Of a DNA stretch of 64,000 nucleotides, positions 25,001 through 32,271 are shown in pieces. The position numbers and the translations under genes were made by a program. Position 1 is the stretch's first letter. Each line of letters begins with the position of its first letter. Under the pieces are notes generated by a model. That model did not search any database. It was not told where the DNA came from and worked only from the letters and a program-made list of their open reading frames with translations. The DNA is taken from contig JAZGTN010000150.1 of the NCBI GenBank assembly GCA_037783415.1, positions 2,976,001-3,040,000 of the forward strand, read 5' to 3'. This DNA comes from Leptasterias polaris (Eukaryota > Echinodermata > Asteroidea > Forcipulatida > Asteriidae).

Positions 25001-25320
25001 TCTGATATCCAATGAAAACTTCATTCATTCACTTCACAGCTGGTTTCGTGGTGTCTGCCACTGTTTTCAGCAACAAGACTGAGCGGTACTACAGAGAGAG
25101 CTTGTACTGGTTTTCTTCGACCGGTGACCTGATCGCCATTCATCCATTCCTTGGAGGGGGTCGGCACGGGTTCCTACCGGTATACATGAATGACCCCGCC
25201 CTGGAGGGCACTGATGATGAGAAGGGGAAAGATGGCCAGGGGGTGTGGCATTTGTATTTTGCAGATGGACTTGGTGCGTTGTGTTGTATCAAGCCAGTGG
25301 AGATGCTGGAGAATCAATAG
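6800..25320 (+). CDS. Unknown multi-exon gene, 3' part (12 exons)
   Basis: Exons are 6800-7000, 7388-7531, 9849-9928, 11241-11545, 13558-13671, 15846-15923, 17692-17858, 19594-19716, 20516-20751, 21758-21996, 24120-24208 and 25040-25320. All introns are GT-AG, and codon phase is consistent at every junction except exon 9 to exon 10, where exon 9 leaves one base and exon 10 starts in phase 0. The joined frame gives about 685 residues. Exon 1 is preceded by an acceptor, so the true start lies upstream. I recognise no family. Exons 8-12 read like beta-propeller strands, for example 'LFVLTREGIHALDVDTLE', which is a weak structural impression. No signal peptide or membrane segment is visible in this part. 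Confidence 0.75.
7388..7531 (+). CDS. Exon 2 of the unknown gene
   Basis: The acceptor 'ttttctgtaaag' is followed by G completing AG|G (Arg), and the donor is 'cactgg|gtaaaa'. It encodes 47 codons starting 'NTTVSREQAADVQGV' and ending 'RTVCLDLHTG'. An alternative acceptor at 7088 has the same phase but leads to a stop after about 20 codons, so it would truncate the protein. Confidence 0.75.
7605..7995. repeat. CCAATTGG / TTCCAACTGGA-rich intron segment
   Basis: Within about 390 bp the palindrome CCAATTGG occurs near 7649, 7698, 7796 and 7855. Many relatives such as TTCCAACT, CCAACTGGA and AACTCAATCCAA are interspersed. The words lie in both orientations without a fixed period. It sits in intron 2. 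No TIR element or reading frame explains it. Confidence 0.6.
9849..9928 (+). CDS. Exon 3 of the unknown gene
   Basis: The acceptor is 'tgtttcttaacag' and the donor 'cactg|gtaagt'. The 80-nt exon takes one base to finish Gly and leaves one base, matching both neighbours. It reads 'KVLFDCSCSEQPHKWDNF' followed by 'CPSSEIST'. Four cysteines in 26 residues are notable. Without it exons 2 and 4 would join out of frame, which is good evidence that it is real. Confidence 0.75.
11016..11163 (+). mobile_element. SINE tail fragment
   Basis: The segment 'ctgtatactccccatggagc' and the following 'ggcccaatgaccagggcact' match the 3' half of the tRNA-derived SINE seen complete at 52351-52720. It ends in a 'gcgctatataagaa' tail. 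The tRNA-like head is missing. It sits in the intron before exon 4. Confidence 0.7.
11241..11545 (+). CDS. Exon 4 of the unknown gene
   Basis: The acceptor is 'ttaaattttcag' and the donor 'aagaag|gtacag'. At 305 nt it is the longest exon and encodes 101 full codons, beginning 'DDKFAKFRIDCNQMLTQPIV' and ending 'LDIVELYYQGLKK'. It ends in phase 0. The 5' extension of its frame into 11168 is intron with a TG repeat. Confidence 0.8.
11700..12040. repeat. 24-bp minisatellite with 72-bp higher-order unit
   Basis: Units like GCACCAGTGTTCTGTAGTCA repeat every 24 bp. They come in sets of three variants (GCACC, GCACC, GCGCT), giving a 72-bp higher-order period. Because 24 is a multiple of three, the minus strand reads as an open 8-residue peptide repeat (YRTLVHRD-like). 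That ORF is a by-product of the repeat rather than a gene. Confidence 0.85.
12041..12400. repeat. 103-bp higher-order extension of the minisatellite
   Basis: GGCACCAGTTTTCTGTAGG starts at 12044, 12147 and 12250, an exact 103-bp spacing. The unit comprises four diverged 24-26-bp submonomers. Similarity decays toward 12400. The array lies in the intron between exons 4 and 5. Confidence 0.8.
13086..13448 (+). mobile_element. Dispersed MITE-like repeat (copy)
   Basis: This copy shares 'gagcactggagagctgttga', 'tttctttcattattttcttg', 'gaccaattgagcccagattt' and 'actggtctttgacaatcacc' with 31895-32271. It ends with 'cctgcctttaaaa'. The left end is eroded. It belongs to the most abundant dispersed family in the window. 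Confidence 0.7.
13558..13671 (+). CDS. Exon 5 of the unknown gene
   Basis: A strong pyrimidine tract and 'tctttag' precede it, and the donor is 'gatcag|gtaagc'. The 38 codons read 'FLLEETSSWKDRFEDKY' and continue as a charged, probably helical stretch ending 'VIKQRLDISDQ'. It is in phase 0 at both ends. Confidence 0.75.
13785..13845 (+). repeat. Dispersed motif GCCTGACGTTTCGACCC
   Basis: A block around 'ggcctgacgtttcgacccta' followed by 'gcagagtctttctcgaagg' recurs near 19768-19806. Its last part also appears near 9405-9422. Such blocks are widely repeated in marine invertebrate genomes as far as I recall. No coding role is seen. Confidence 0.6.
13850..14530 (-). mobile_element. 3' end of a CR1/L2-like LINE, truncated
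   Basis: The minus strand from 14530 to 14143 reads as the C-terminal tail of a non-LTR retrotransposon polyprotein. Hallmarks are 'LHWLPIRKRSEYKILLLTY', 'SLHGMAPGYIADLL', 'AFKHAASRLWNNLPES' and a final 'LKTHLFKQ'. A short 3' untranslated stretch follows to about 13850, ending near 'gctttataattattt'. The endonuclease and reverse transcriptase core are absent, so this is a 5'-truncated copy. It sits antisense in the intron between exons 5 and 6. Confidence 0.85.
14531..15845. other. Intron sequence without recognised gene
   Basis: This is the rest of the intron before exon 6. It is AT-rich, particularly 15340-15800. Between 14610 and 14715 'gaccattgg' and 'accatgg' words recur in both orientations, a small imperfect inverted cluster. 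I see no exon with good splice sites. Confidence 0.5.
15846..15923 (+). CDS. Exon 6 of the unknown gene
   Basis: The acceptor is 'ccttttggaaccaacag' and the donor 'cgacag|gtgtgc'. It has 26 codons, 'GFQYLMTLSRSRQQLAK' then 'TNFHAQTRQ', in phase 0 at both ends. It is rich in Gln and Arg and probably continues the helical segment of exon 5. Confidence 0.7.
16120..16560 (+). repeat. Intron repeat family, copy 1
   Basis: This block, with 'catttcctgcaggcaagata', 'ccattgagctgcgtacaaac' and 'gcgctgtccaaatatatgcg', is clearly homologous to 21050-21460 in a later intron, with many substitutions and indels. Pieces of the same family occur near 16970 and 17300. Copy 2 leads directly into the duplicated exon 9 segment. 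Confidence 0.75.
17395..17623. mobile_element. MITE with GGGCCCAATTTCATGG-type TIRs
   Basis: The left end GGGCCCAATTTCATGGCTCT pairs with the right end 'agagccatgaatttgggccc' with one mismatch. The 229-bp interior has several 'gcagaatt' and 'gcgctt' words. It has no coding capacity. Related copies are at 35419-35780 and, more diverged, 43111-43312. It lies about 70 bp before exon 7. Confidence 0.8.
17692..17858 (+). CDS. Exon 7 of the unknown gene
   Basis: The acceptor is 'ttttcccgccacag' and the donor 'tacga|gtaagt', a near-consensus site. It encodes 'YMDCTSPSTFSQQVVVKF' through 'FGNERHRHKY' and leaves GA, which joins T from exon 8 to give Asp. Confidence 0.8.
17886..18180. mobile_element. 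Small TIR element in intron 7
   Basis: Roughly inverted ends 'atcattacgggaaagctcc' (about 17896) and 'ggagctttccggtaatgat' (about 18156) flank some 260 bp. There is no ORF of note and no certain target duplication. It starts 27 bp after the exon 7 donor. Confidence 0.45.
19183..19533. mobile_element. MITE with AAGGGTGTTTACAACATTGG TIRs
   Basis: The left end at 19183 and the right end at 19533 are inverted copies of AAGGGTGTTTACAACATTGG. Inside are 'gaccgattgagcttaaactt' and 'atgttgggtcacatcaagtg'. Related copies are at 60844-61148 and 56070-56215, with more distant ones at 13086, 31895 and 34390-34530. The right end lies 60 bp upstream of exon 8. It is a short non-autonomous element. Confidence 0.8.
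19594..19716 (+). CDS. Exon 8 of the unknown gene
   Basis: The acceptor is 'tttctgtaattag' and the donor 'acgag|gtattt'. The 40 codons read 'VIVLDEKGNILHSDFDR' to 'LLQTEART', with alternating hydrophobic residues suggesting beta-strands. The remainder AG joins T of exon 9 to give Ser. Confidence 0.75.
19807..20167 (+). mobile_element. tRNA-derived SINE, nearly full length
   Basis: A degenerate tRNA-like head with a B-box-like 'gggttcaaatcccggtcatg' is followed by the body 'cacttgggcaagacacttaa', 'ggctgtatactccccaggga' and 'ggccagtgaccaggggtaat', then a (ATT)n tail. It matches the reverse complement of 52351-52720. Before the tail, a short unit 'cgcagcgcaatgatcatt' is repeated three times. 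It sits in the intron before exon 9. Confidence 0.8.
20300..20450 (+). mobile_element. SINE head fragment
   Basis: 'ggagtgtgggttcgaatccc' with a B-box-like core, followed by 'cttgtgtccttgagcaaaa', matches the 5' half of the SINE family. The 3' body is missing. It lies just upstream of exon 9. Confidence 0.65.
20516..20751 (+). CDS. Exon 9 of the unknown gene (propeller-like)
   Basis: The acceptor is 'tatcattttcag' and the likely donor 'gcaa|gtaaga'. It encodes 'VVSLDLKTKNLRYSQDT', 'LFVLTREGIHALDVDT' and 'GSNDAGLLLFVTNAS', which resemble beta-propeller blades. The natural donor leaves one base and does not fit exon 10. A donor at 'ggc|gtaaat' (phase 0, near 20697) would fit but drops sequence that looks coding. 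A partial copy of this exon lies at 21477-21613. Confidence 0.75.
21050..21476 (+). repeat. Intron repeat family, copy 2
   Basis: This is homologous to 16120-16560 ('ttccattgagctgtgtacaa', 'gtgcaggcttcatcactctg', 'gcgctgtccaaatatgtgcg'). It adjoins the duplicated exon 9 fragment at 21477, which suggests that repeat and exon fragment were copied together or that recombination at the repeat moved the fragment. Confidence 0.7.
21477..21613 (+). pseudogene. Partial duplicate of exon 9
   Basis: About 115 bp closely match exon 9, from 'ccaagaatctac' to 'cactggacgttgat', including the 'LAIAQNILFVLT' coding block, with several substitutions. The frame stays open across the copy and beyond. The upstream acceptor (gccgtaag) is poor and lacks a pyrimidine tract. 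Using it with a donor at 'aacatg|gtgtat' would bridge the phase gap between exons 9 and 10. It may be a cryptic exon or a dead copy carried by a duplicated intron repeat. Confidence 0.6.
21758..21996 (+). CDS. Exon 10 of the unknown gene
   Basis: The acceptor is 'tactttttatag' and the donor 'acctg|gtaagt'. It encodes 79 codons starting 'SGRLDRMIQASNLDVRV', with 'CTFCGK' and 'DRAGQYYLIFLGFEN', and ends 'LRRRKT'. The start is in phase 0, and the other two frames contain stops. The remainder TG joins T of exon 11 to give Cys. Confidence 0.8.
22225..22510 (-). mobile_element. Decayed SINE pieces
   Basis: On the minus strand, 22225-22262 matches the SINE body (ctgtatactccccaaggagt). 22425-22510 resembles a degenerate head with 'cacaatcgtgcgacc'-like drift. 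They are weak fragments in the intron between exons 10 and 11. Confidence 0.4.
22845..23040. mobile_element. MITE copy with TAGACCTTTATCA end
   Basis: It starts 'tagacctttatcacactgca' and contains 'cctcagtttggttccattgg' and 'aaccaagatggctactttat', matching 36394-36550. It has no coding capacity. Boundaries are approximate because the right end is eroded. Confidence 0.6.
23231..23389. mobile_element. Palindromic MITE, about 160 bp
   Basis: The left arm from 'ccgatccattaagccacgcc' and 'gaccaatcacaaccgcgaaa' is mirrored by 'tttcgcggctgtgattggtc' and 'ggggcttaatggatcggt'. Arms of roughly 65 bp with small loops make this almost a complete fold-back. It lies in the intron before exon 11. Confidence 0.8.
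24120..24208 (+). CDS. Exon 11 of the unknown gene
   Basis: The acceptor is 'acgttcttcacag' and the donor 'caag|gtgatt'. The 29 codons read 'DDKGASDVVEVWDIMV' then 'PGKPTELCYISEQ'. The phase matches both sides (Cys at the 5' junction, Ala at the 3' junction). The 'VEVWDI' strand is again propeller-like. Confidence 0.75.
24759..24894 (+). mobile_element. MITE with TAGACCCCTTGC TIRs
   Basis: The ends TAGACCCCTTGC and GCAAGGGGTCTA are perfect inverted repeats. The 136-bp element contains 'acctcagtgaggggactgtt' and 'gtgacgtcat'. An inverted relative overlaps the end of the last exon at 25316. Confidence 0.8.
25040..25320 (+). CDS. Last visible exon of the unknown gene
   Basis: The acceptor is 'cacttcacag'. 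It encodes 'GFVVSATVFSNKTERYY', 'WFSSTGDLIAIHPFLGGG' and 'VWHLYFADGLG', and runs to a TAG at 25318. The stop lies at the edge of a MITE that begins about 25316, so the original coding end may have been longer. A possible donor 'cttg|gtgcgt' near 25273 would allow splicing before the MITE, but I found no convincing downstream exon. Confidence 0.7.
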
Positions 25321-25625
25321 ATCTCTTGCATACGACGTCACAAGCTCAAACAGCGCCCTCACTGAGGTCAAAGGAAGATCTGTCATTGGCTGAGAGTTGT
25401 GCAAGGCGTGTAAGTGCTTGCATGTTTCCATTGTTTGACCCGAGCGATGGGAGCCTATGCTAGGGGGTCTATAGATCTCTTGCACAGATTGCCTTCACTG
25501 AGGTCAAACAACATAAAAGGACTCGGGAGTACTTGATCACTAGCCAAGCACAGCTCTTGGCCAATGATAGGTCTTTGTTGACATCAGTGAGGGCGCTGTT
25601 TGTGTCTATGACTTCATATACAAGT
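25316..25625 (-). mobile_element. Two tandem MITE relatives at the gene end
   Basis: 25316-25474 is related, in reverse orientation, to 24759-24894. It begins 'atagatctcttgcatacgac', has 'agcgccctcactgaggtcaa', and ends 'gctagggggtctatag'. A second, diverged piece follows from 25472 to about 25625. The TAG stop of the upstream coding frame falls at the left edge of the first copy. Confidence 0.7.
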
Positions 25626-25924
25626 GTTCAGACATCAAAGGGAATGTCAATGATATGTGCAGATTGGGGTTCATTTTTTGGATTGATTCTGAGAGAAACG
25701 GTTTTATCTCAAACCTATGCAAAACCAGTCTGATAAAGTATTATAGGCTAATCAGTTGTTTATTTACATCTGGTTCTAGTTTTGGTTCTGGATCAAGTAA
25801 CGCTAGTAAAATTCATTACTGAATATCATACACTAACTTTGCCAGGGAACACCTGGGCAAATTAACCCCTTCTCTTAACGATAGGTGTACTGGCTTCTTT
25901 CATGTGCATTGCAAACAATTGCTT

Positions 25925-26042
25925 TATGCAATAATGGTCAAGTGTCTCGCTCACGGACGCAAGTGTTATCATTGGGACTCAAACCCACACTCTGCTGTTC
26001 AGAACTTAAGTCCAGTGTGCTAGACCACTTGCTATGACACGC
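25925..26042 (-). mobile_element. SINE head fragment
   Basis: On the minus strand, 'agagtgtgggtttgagtccc' (B-box region) and a degenerate head ending at 'tgtcatagcaagtggtctag' match the SINE family. The body is missing. Confidence 0.6.
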
Positions 26043-28160
26043 CATATTTTAACATTAACCCTTCTACTCTTGCTACCCTTTTCTTGCAAGTTGACCAGCC
26101 ACTACTTGTGTATGGTAGCACAACTGTGCTCAGAACTAACTATGTGTGTATGTGTTACTGTGTAGATGCATTCTCCACATGATATTGCAGGCTGGCTGGC
26201 ATAGCTGAAACCACATTGGATGGCATTGAATGGTCAAGTAGTAGGAGGTTAATGCAGCTATGTTATTTCCAGCAGAAATGAGAAATTTCAGACTTTTCTC
26301 AGACTTCAGACATATGTCGGCCTGGTGAAAAAAAGCCATGCTCATTGATCTACTTCCATACTGCTGAGGATGTTATTTCCAAAAGCTCCTAGAAATTCAT
26401 AAATCCATGGGTAACCAAAGGGCAGAAATGTAAGCAAGTAAGTTTCAGACCTTTTTGTCAGCAATGACTCTCGCTCCTGAATGCCAGATTGGTGAAAAGA
26501 TCTACCTTTACCTTTGACGGGGTTTTCACTCCTCATTTACATTGAAAATGGTGGGGGGGAAGGGATGGGAAATATGATGGTTCGTTATTTCAAAATAGTT
26601 GAATATCTTTTCATAAACTTTTCACTTGCTGAAATAAGAAAACATCTTATTTGAAGAAAACCTGTCACTCCCAAAGATCTTTATAGTACAACAATTTTCT
26701 AGGGAGTGACACAAGAACTTTTTTCTTTAAATATTTTTTTCTTATTTCAAAAATACAATTTTCAGCAGTGTTCATTCGTAAATCTTGTAAAGAGCTTTTT
26801 TCTTCAAAAACAGTCTTGCATAGTCCTTTCAAATTGAATTATTTTAAATTATAATAATAAAAATATCATTTAAAAACGTGAAAATTTCAATATTTAGATT
26901 GTGTGCATTAGCATAAGATAAGTTAATCAACTCTGGTCGTTAAAATGTTTGTCTTTGTTCGACCCAAATTAAAAATATATTAATGACAATCTTTAGACAA
27001 TTACTACTCTAAGTAGTAGTTATCTATGCCTATAATTGAAGATTATATTTAAGTATCCAGATATAGAATTGTTTTTTAATAAAAACAAATGAATATACCA
27101 AGATGCCAAGAATGGTGCTGGAATCTTTCTCTTTATAGTTGTTCTCTTAGTTGTCAACCGGACACGTAGGTCATTGCCTCTGTTGCCCCAGGTTTGGACC
27201 TGGTGCTCCTTCAAAAGTTTACCATGGACGTTAAGATTTTCCAATGAGAGTGCCCTTTGCAAACTTGAAAATGGCCCTGCCCTGTCATATATGAAGATCC
27301 AGGTCTGATGGGGAAATGAAATAAATAAGCAACAAAAAATCCTCTTAAGTTATCATTTCTTAGACATGTATAAGTTTTAATCCCATTTTAAACATATAGA
27401 TGTGGGATTGCTCTTTTAGTTGGGGGCTTAGTTCGCTTTTAGGCAATTCCTAAGCTGCTGTTTTTGTTTTGTTTTGACTTGTTTGGCTTGGGTTTTTGAC
27501 CCCATTATATATAGGTATATATATATATATATATTGAATTGAAAAGGAGTAATGTGTGAATTAGAATGTTGTTGTTTTTGTTTTTTATTATTATTATTTT
27601 TAAATTTTTTTTTTTTTTGGGGGGGTGGGTTCTTTTTGTTAATAAATAATTTAGACTCTGCCTTCAAACTTACACTGGGACTCAGTTGTCAGATCTGAAA
27701 GCATGTTTGTAAATTGTCAAGAAGACTTTGTCTCCAAGCACTTCATGAATGTTAGTGGCTACACTTTCGTCTATACAGAATTAAATTTTTAAAGTGTATC
27801 TGAGTCTAAAAATAACCACACATACACAAAGCTTGTCCGTCAACGTGAAGACAGAAAAAGACCCTGCAAAGACTTTGGTTTGCCCACTTCATTTGGAACT
27901 AATGGTTTAAATGTTTGAAGAACAAACCCCCCTTAGTTATAGTGAAGGGGGCCTCAAGCCACGGCGCCAAACTCAAGAAGGGCGTTTTTCTTTTTGTCTT
28001 GGTGAGAAAACTGTTGGTCAACTCTGACTGGTAAATGATTATTTTTGTTTGTTCCCCGTGAAAAAGTGCAAACATAACGGTGGTTGTTGAGTGTTTGACA
28101 GAGCATAGAGAAAGCATGGAGAAAGCATGGGGTAGAGCAAGTATGTGTTGAGCAAACTTG
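26040..28160. other. AT-rich intergenic stretch with old dispersed repeats
   Basis: No gene is recognised. 26270-26530 is related to 54010-54295 (shared 'tttcagac' and 'tttgtcagcaatg' blocks). 27165-27300 is related to 58775-58920 (shared 'gcctctgttgcccc', 'cttcaaaagttt' and 'ttaagattttccaa'). A TATATA microsatellite lies at about 27510-27534 and T-rich tracts at 27570-27625. The remainder is unremarkable. Confidence 0.55.
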
Positions 28161-28319
28161 TGCGGATTTATATGAACTGTTTGCAAAGCGACGGCTCTAA
28201 GTCGAGATGATGCAGGGGTTCACTGGTCCCGTGGAGAAACGTATAATGGACCCTTCCCTTGAAATTATGTAAATTGCTGCTGCTGTTGATGATGTTGCTG
28301 TCGTTGTTGCTGTTGTCGT

Positions 28320-28540
<221 letters not shown>

Positions 28541-28599
28541 TTTCTTTTCTTCATTTTAGGACTAGGTGTGATGAAGTGAAAGCCTATAGCGTAGGCGTA

Positions 28600-30070
28600 T
28601 CAATTGGCACTGTAAACATCCAACTATCCCGTCACCAATAACCAAAGGCAAAGTTGTACATAATTATTCGCTCCTCCAACCAACGTTCTGAAGTCAAAAG
28701 CACATCGTTCTCAAATGTCAAGCAAATAAAGAAAAATAATAGTGATGGAAAAAACACATTCCCCCCAAACAACGCATTGCGTGAACTGCTCCAGTTTGGC
28801 CGGCCGTATTGCCTGTCTTGAAACCCGGGAAACCCTTTAAGTTATAGACGGATCGATGAGTGCATGTAAAACGGTCGTCAATAGCTGAGCGAGTGGCTCT
28901 ACCCGTCGGTAAAGTAATATTGGATCAATACGGAGGGGGTCATCTTTAACGTTGGCTCTTTTTTCATATTGCAGTGGCTCTTTTTCCATTCTTGAAAGAC
29001 GGAAGGGTTCTTCCATTACAGAGAATTACAAATGTTCGTCTTCTTTTAGCTGAGTGGCGCGGCATTTCGATCGCTTCTTGCGCGGTGCAATGACTTCTTC
29101 CTGAACGGATTTAAAAAAAATTATTTCTAAAATCTCTCTCAGGCTTTCTTGCTTGACATGTTACTACGAAGAAAACAGCACCCATGAAAAAAAAATAAAA
29201 AAATTGAAGAACACCAAATTACCAATGCTTATTTCGATCGTAGAAACTCAGATGATATCGAGAACGTGCACACTGACCGAAAAAAGAAATATTTAACGTG
29301 TTTTTTTTTAAAGCTGGTTGAATATGATTATTATATTCCTATGACAGGAATGGATTTCTCAAGAAAAACATGAAATATTATATCCCTGCAAGACTATCTT
29401 GAACACTTTTGAAAGATTCCCGCGGGTCTTGAGTTTACGTACGGGCCTCTGTGTGTGCTTATAATATTGGGCTGTTGTTTTCGAGAAGCAGAGTTCAACG
29501 ACCGCGGGTTAAAGTGGTAATTAATACACACGCGCAATTACTGGCTGAGCGTTTTGGGTTTAATTTACTTGTGTTCTAGTTCAGACCCATAACCACCGAT
29601 ACCGCCAGATATAATTTATTAACGTTTAATGAATGCTCCTCGTAAACTATCCTTTTCAGTCGGTCCTTCATAAAATCGAAATATTATGGGATTCGCGAAA
29701 AACAACTGCGAAGGGTTTGAGCAGCTTTAGCAGTCGAGATGTGGGATTCACGAAAAACAACTGCGAAGGCTTTGGGTGGTGCTTTTGTAATCGAAATAGG
29801 TCCCTATGGGATTCGCGAAGAAAAAAAAAGTAACTGTGAAGGGTTTGGGGTAGCTTTTATCACGGTACGGTGGTGTTCATTGGAAAATAAATACCGTATG
29901 TGGGCTATCATCTTTCTTTGAATTCTTTATTTTTTAAGTGGCGTATACATTTTAGGATATTTTCCTTTATATAAAACGGCCTACGGGAATACGTTTGGTA
30001 ATTGGAGCCTACTGATTGTGTTAATCCTATATAAATGTAGGTACATACAATAAAACTAACCTGTGAAAAT
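28600..30070. other. Intergenic stretch with a short tandem repeat
   Basis: No gene is recognised. At 29686-29866 a unit beginning TGGGATTCGCGAAAAACAAC repeats three times at 29687, 29742 and 29807 (spacing 55 and 65 bp). 28830-29120 is somewhat richer in CpG than its surroundings, without a supporting exon. Confidence 0.5.
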
Positions 30071-30079
30071 TTCACTTCA

Positions 30080-30372
30080 AAATGTGGTCGCGTTTTTGAG
30101 ATATCACCGAAAAACCGGAGCGAATATTTCCAAGCAGGAAGAATATTCCCCATAGGAATGCACAGTCTCAGAACCGTTTCTGACAGAAACGCTTCCCAGA
30201 TTCAAATTTTGGGGCATAACAAGTGATATAATTTGTCCATAACCGTAGTACTTCGAAGTTAAAAGTTTCTCAAAATTAATTATACTGCCCAAAGCTGCTG
30301 TACTTCTTATCAAGTAAGTTTTTATTGCCATTAATTTTCAGAGTCATTACCAAACGTGTACTGTGCCTTTAA
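30080..30372. mobile_element. MITE-like repeat, family shared with 63170-63402
   Basis: 'ggtcgcgtttttgagatatc', 'tttctgacagaaacgcttcc' and 'gtacttcgaagttaaaagtt' are followed by 'accaaacgtgtactgtgcct'. The right half is related to 63170-63402. The 'tgtactgtgccttta' end resembles the ends of the element at 31895-32271. Confidence 0.6.
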
Positions 30373-31263
30373 AGAGAGGGTATACTTTTGGTAAATTTCA
30401 ACGACCAATATCCTCACTTGATGTATTCCAACATACGCATAAAATAACAAACCTGTGAAAATTTGGGCTCAATTGGTCATCAAAGTTGCAAGAAAATAAT
30501 GAAAGAAAGAAAAAATCACCCACACGCATAGTGTGGGTTAATGTTTGTTTTTCATTTAAAGTTCAATATTTTTTACAAACATCCAAAGCTCATCGCAAAC
30601 AGCCGGAGCCATAACAAGAATTTCCAATCCCTTGTCACACAACATTTTATTATTTGACGGTGTCTCTCGGTTACCAAAAAAAATCTCCTTATAGTATTTA
30701 AAATCGAGTAAATACTTTAATTCCACACTCTTGCGTTTGATAACGATTATAAAAATCAGTCACTGTTTTAATCGCTAGCTGTGGTGCGTCAATTGTCTTG
30801 AGGGGAGAGTGCATTCTATTTCAGTCCCTGAGTTTATCTGTAGCCTAGGCTACGCATAAACTCACCAATAGGTGGCATCAAATCGGTGACTAGGCTACGG
30901 TATGCCTTAACTCACTTTAGGAGGTAGCATTTTCAAAAATTAACAACATTTTGCATAACATTGCAGCCGTTTGTGCTTAATTTGTACACGTATTGGGTAT
31001 AAGCATTAGGCCTACATACGAAGTGTTGACCTGAGAACAAAAGAGGTTCAAATAATGCAGGGGGTTTTGAAACACTATGTGGACTTACACACGTCCACAC
31101 CAGGTTTTCACCAGTGTTGAGGAATAGGGTTATCTTCAAGTGTACAGAACAAATTTAAAGGAATGTCCACAGAGTGATGAATACAAGACAGAGCTCTGTG
31201 TGTTTATAATGTGCCTGACTTGATTTAGCTATGTGGAGACAGTTTTGTCGAGCATTAGCCTTT

Positions 31264-31280
31264 TTTTTGGGGGGGGGGGG
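31264..31280 (+). repeat. G12 tract after a T tract
   Basis: A T run is followed by twelve G at 31269-31280. It is a simple homopolymer. Confidence 0.9.
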
Positions 31281-31631
31281 TAGTTTTGAAGGTCCATTAA
31301 TATCAAGTTGAAAGAAACAGAAGGAAAAAATATGGCAGAGAAATAACCTAAATTTTGAAAACTCACCTCGGCTTACGAATATCCGTGGATATTTACGTCA
31401 ATAATGTGTTTCTTAATATCGCTTCTCACAGAATAGATAATGCAGGTCAGATGGTCTGTTTCTTTAGATAAATTCAAATAGTAGGCCTAATGACAAAATA
31501 AAATAATTAATTTTTTCCCGCGTTATGGTTTAGAATAGAAACCCCACACGGTGACAAAGAGTCGGTTTCAGTACTAAAGATGTTTCATTCTATGGGTAGA
31601 TAATGTGATAATAATTAGGCTCCTCTCCCAT

Positions 31632-31860
31632 GTCGTGGCCGAGTGGTTTAGTGCATCGGAATCGTGTTCTGATGGCTTAGGTATCGGGAGTGTGGGTTCA
31701 AAAATGGCGGTCATAGCACTTGTGTTCTTAAGCAATGTACTTAACCATTATTGCTTCTCTTAACCCAGGTGTGTTAATGGGAACCTGCAAACAGGTTCAG
31801 TGCACCGGATTCATGTTCTGGCGGCCTCCAAGCACTAGAGCGTAAAAAGGGGGGAAAGAC
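31632..31860 (+). mobile_element. SINE, head and partial body
   Basis: 'tgtcgtggccgagtggttta' is a clear A-box-like tRNA head. It is followed by 'gggagtgtgggttc' and 'acttgtgttcttaagcaatg'. A second partial head-like piece begins about 31795. It is decayed, with no ATT tail. Confidence 0.75.
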
Positions 31861-31894
31861 GAATTGATCACATTATGTAGGCCTAACCATTAAT

Positions 31895-32271
31895 TTAAAG
31901 GCACTGTACACGTTTGGTAATTACTCAAAATATATATTAGCATAAAAACTTACTTGGTAACGAGCAATGGAGAGCTGTTGATAGTATAAAACATTGTGAG
32001 AAACGACTCCCTCTGAAGTAACGTAGTTTTTGAGAAAGAGGTAATTTCTCACTAAAATAATAAAAGACTTCTGGCCAGAAGCCTTTTATTCCTATCTGAA
32101 CGCACACTAATTTGTACAACAAGGGTGTTTTTCTTTCATCATTTTCTTGCAACTTCAATGACCAATTGAGCCCAAATTTCACAGGCTTGTTATTTGCATA
32201 ATATGCATATGTTGGGATACACCAAGTGAGAATACTGGTCTTTGACAACAAAACGTTTTCAGTGCCTTTAA
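31895..32271. mobile_element. MITE with AAAGGCACTG ends
   Basis: The left end 'ttaaaggcactgtacacg' and right end 'cagtgcctttaa' form a short TIR. The interior has 'gagcaatggagagctgttga', 'tgaccaattgagcccaaatt' and 'gatacaccaagtgagaatac'. Relatives are at 13086-13448 and 30390-30510. It has no ORF of its own. Confidence 0.75.

Noticed and set aside
6800..25320. Identification as a CatSper auxiliary subunit
   Set aside because: The propeller-like strands suggested it, but I see no membrane helix, stem domain or diagnostic residues, so I left it unnamed.
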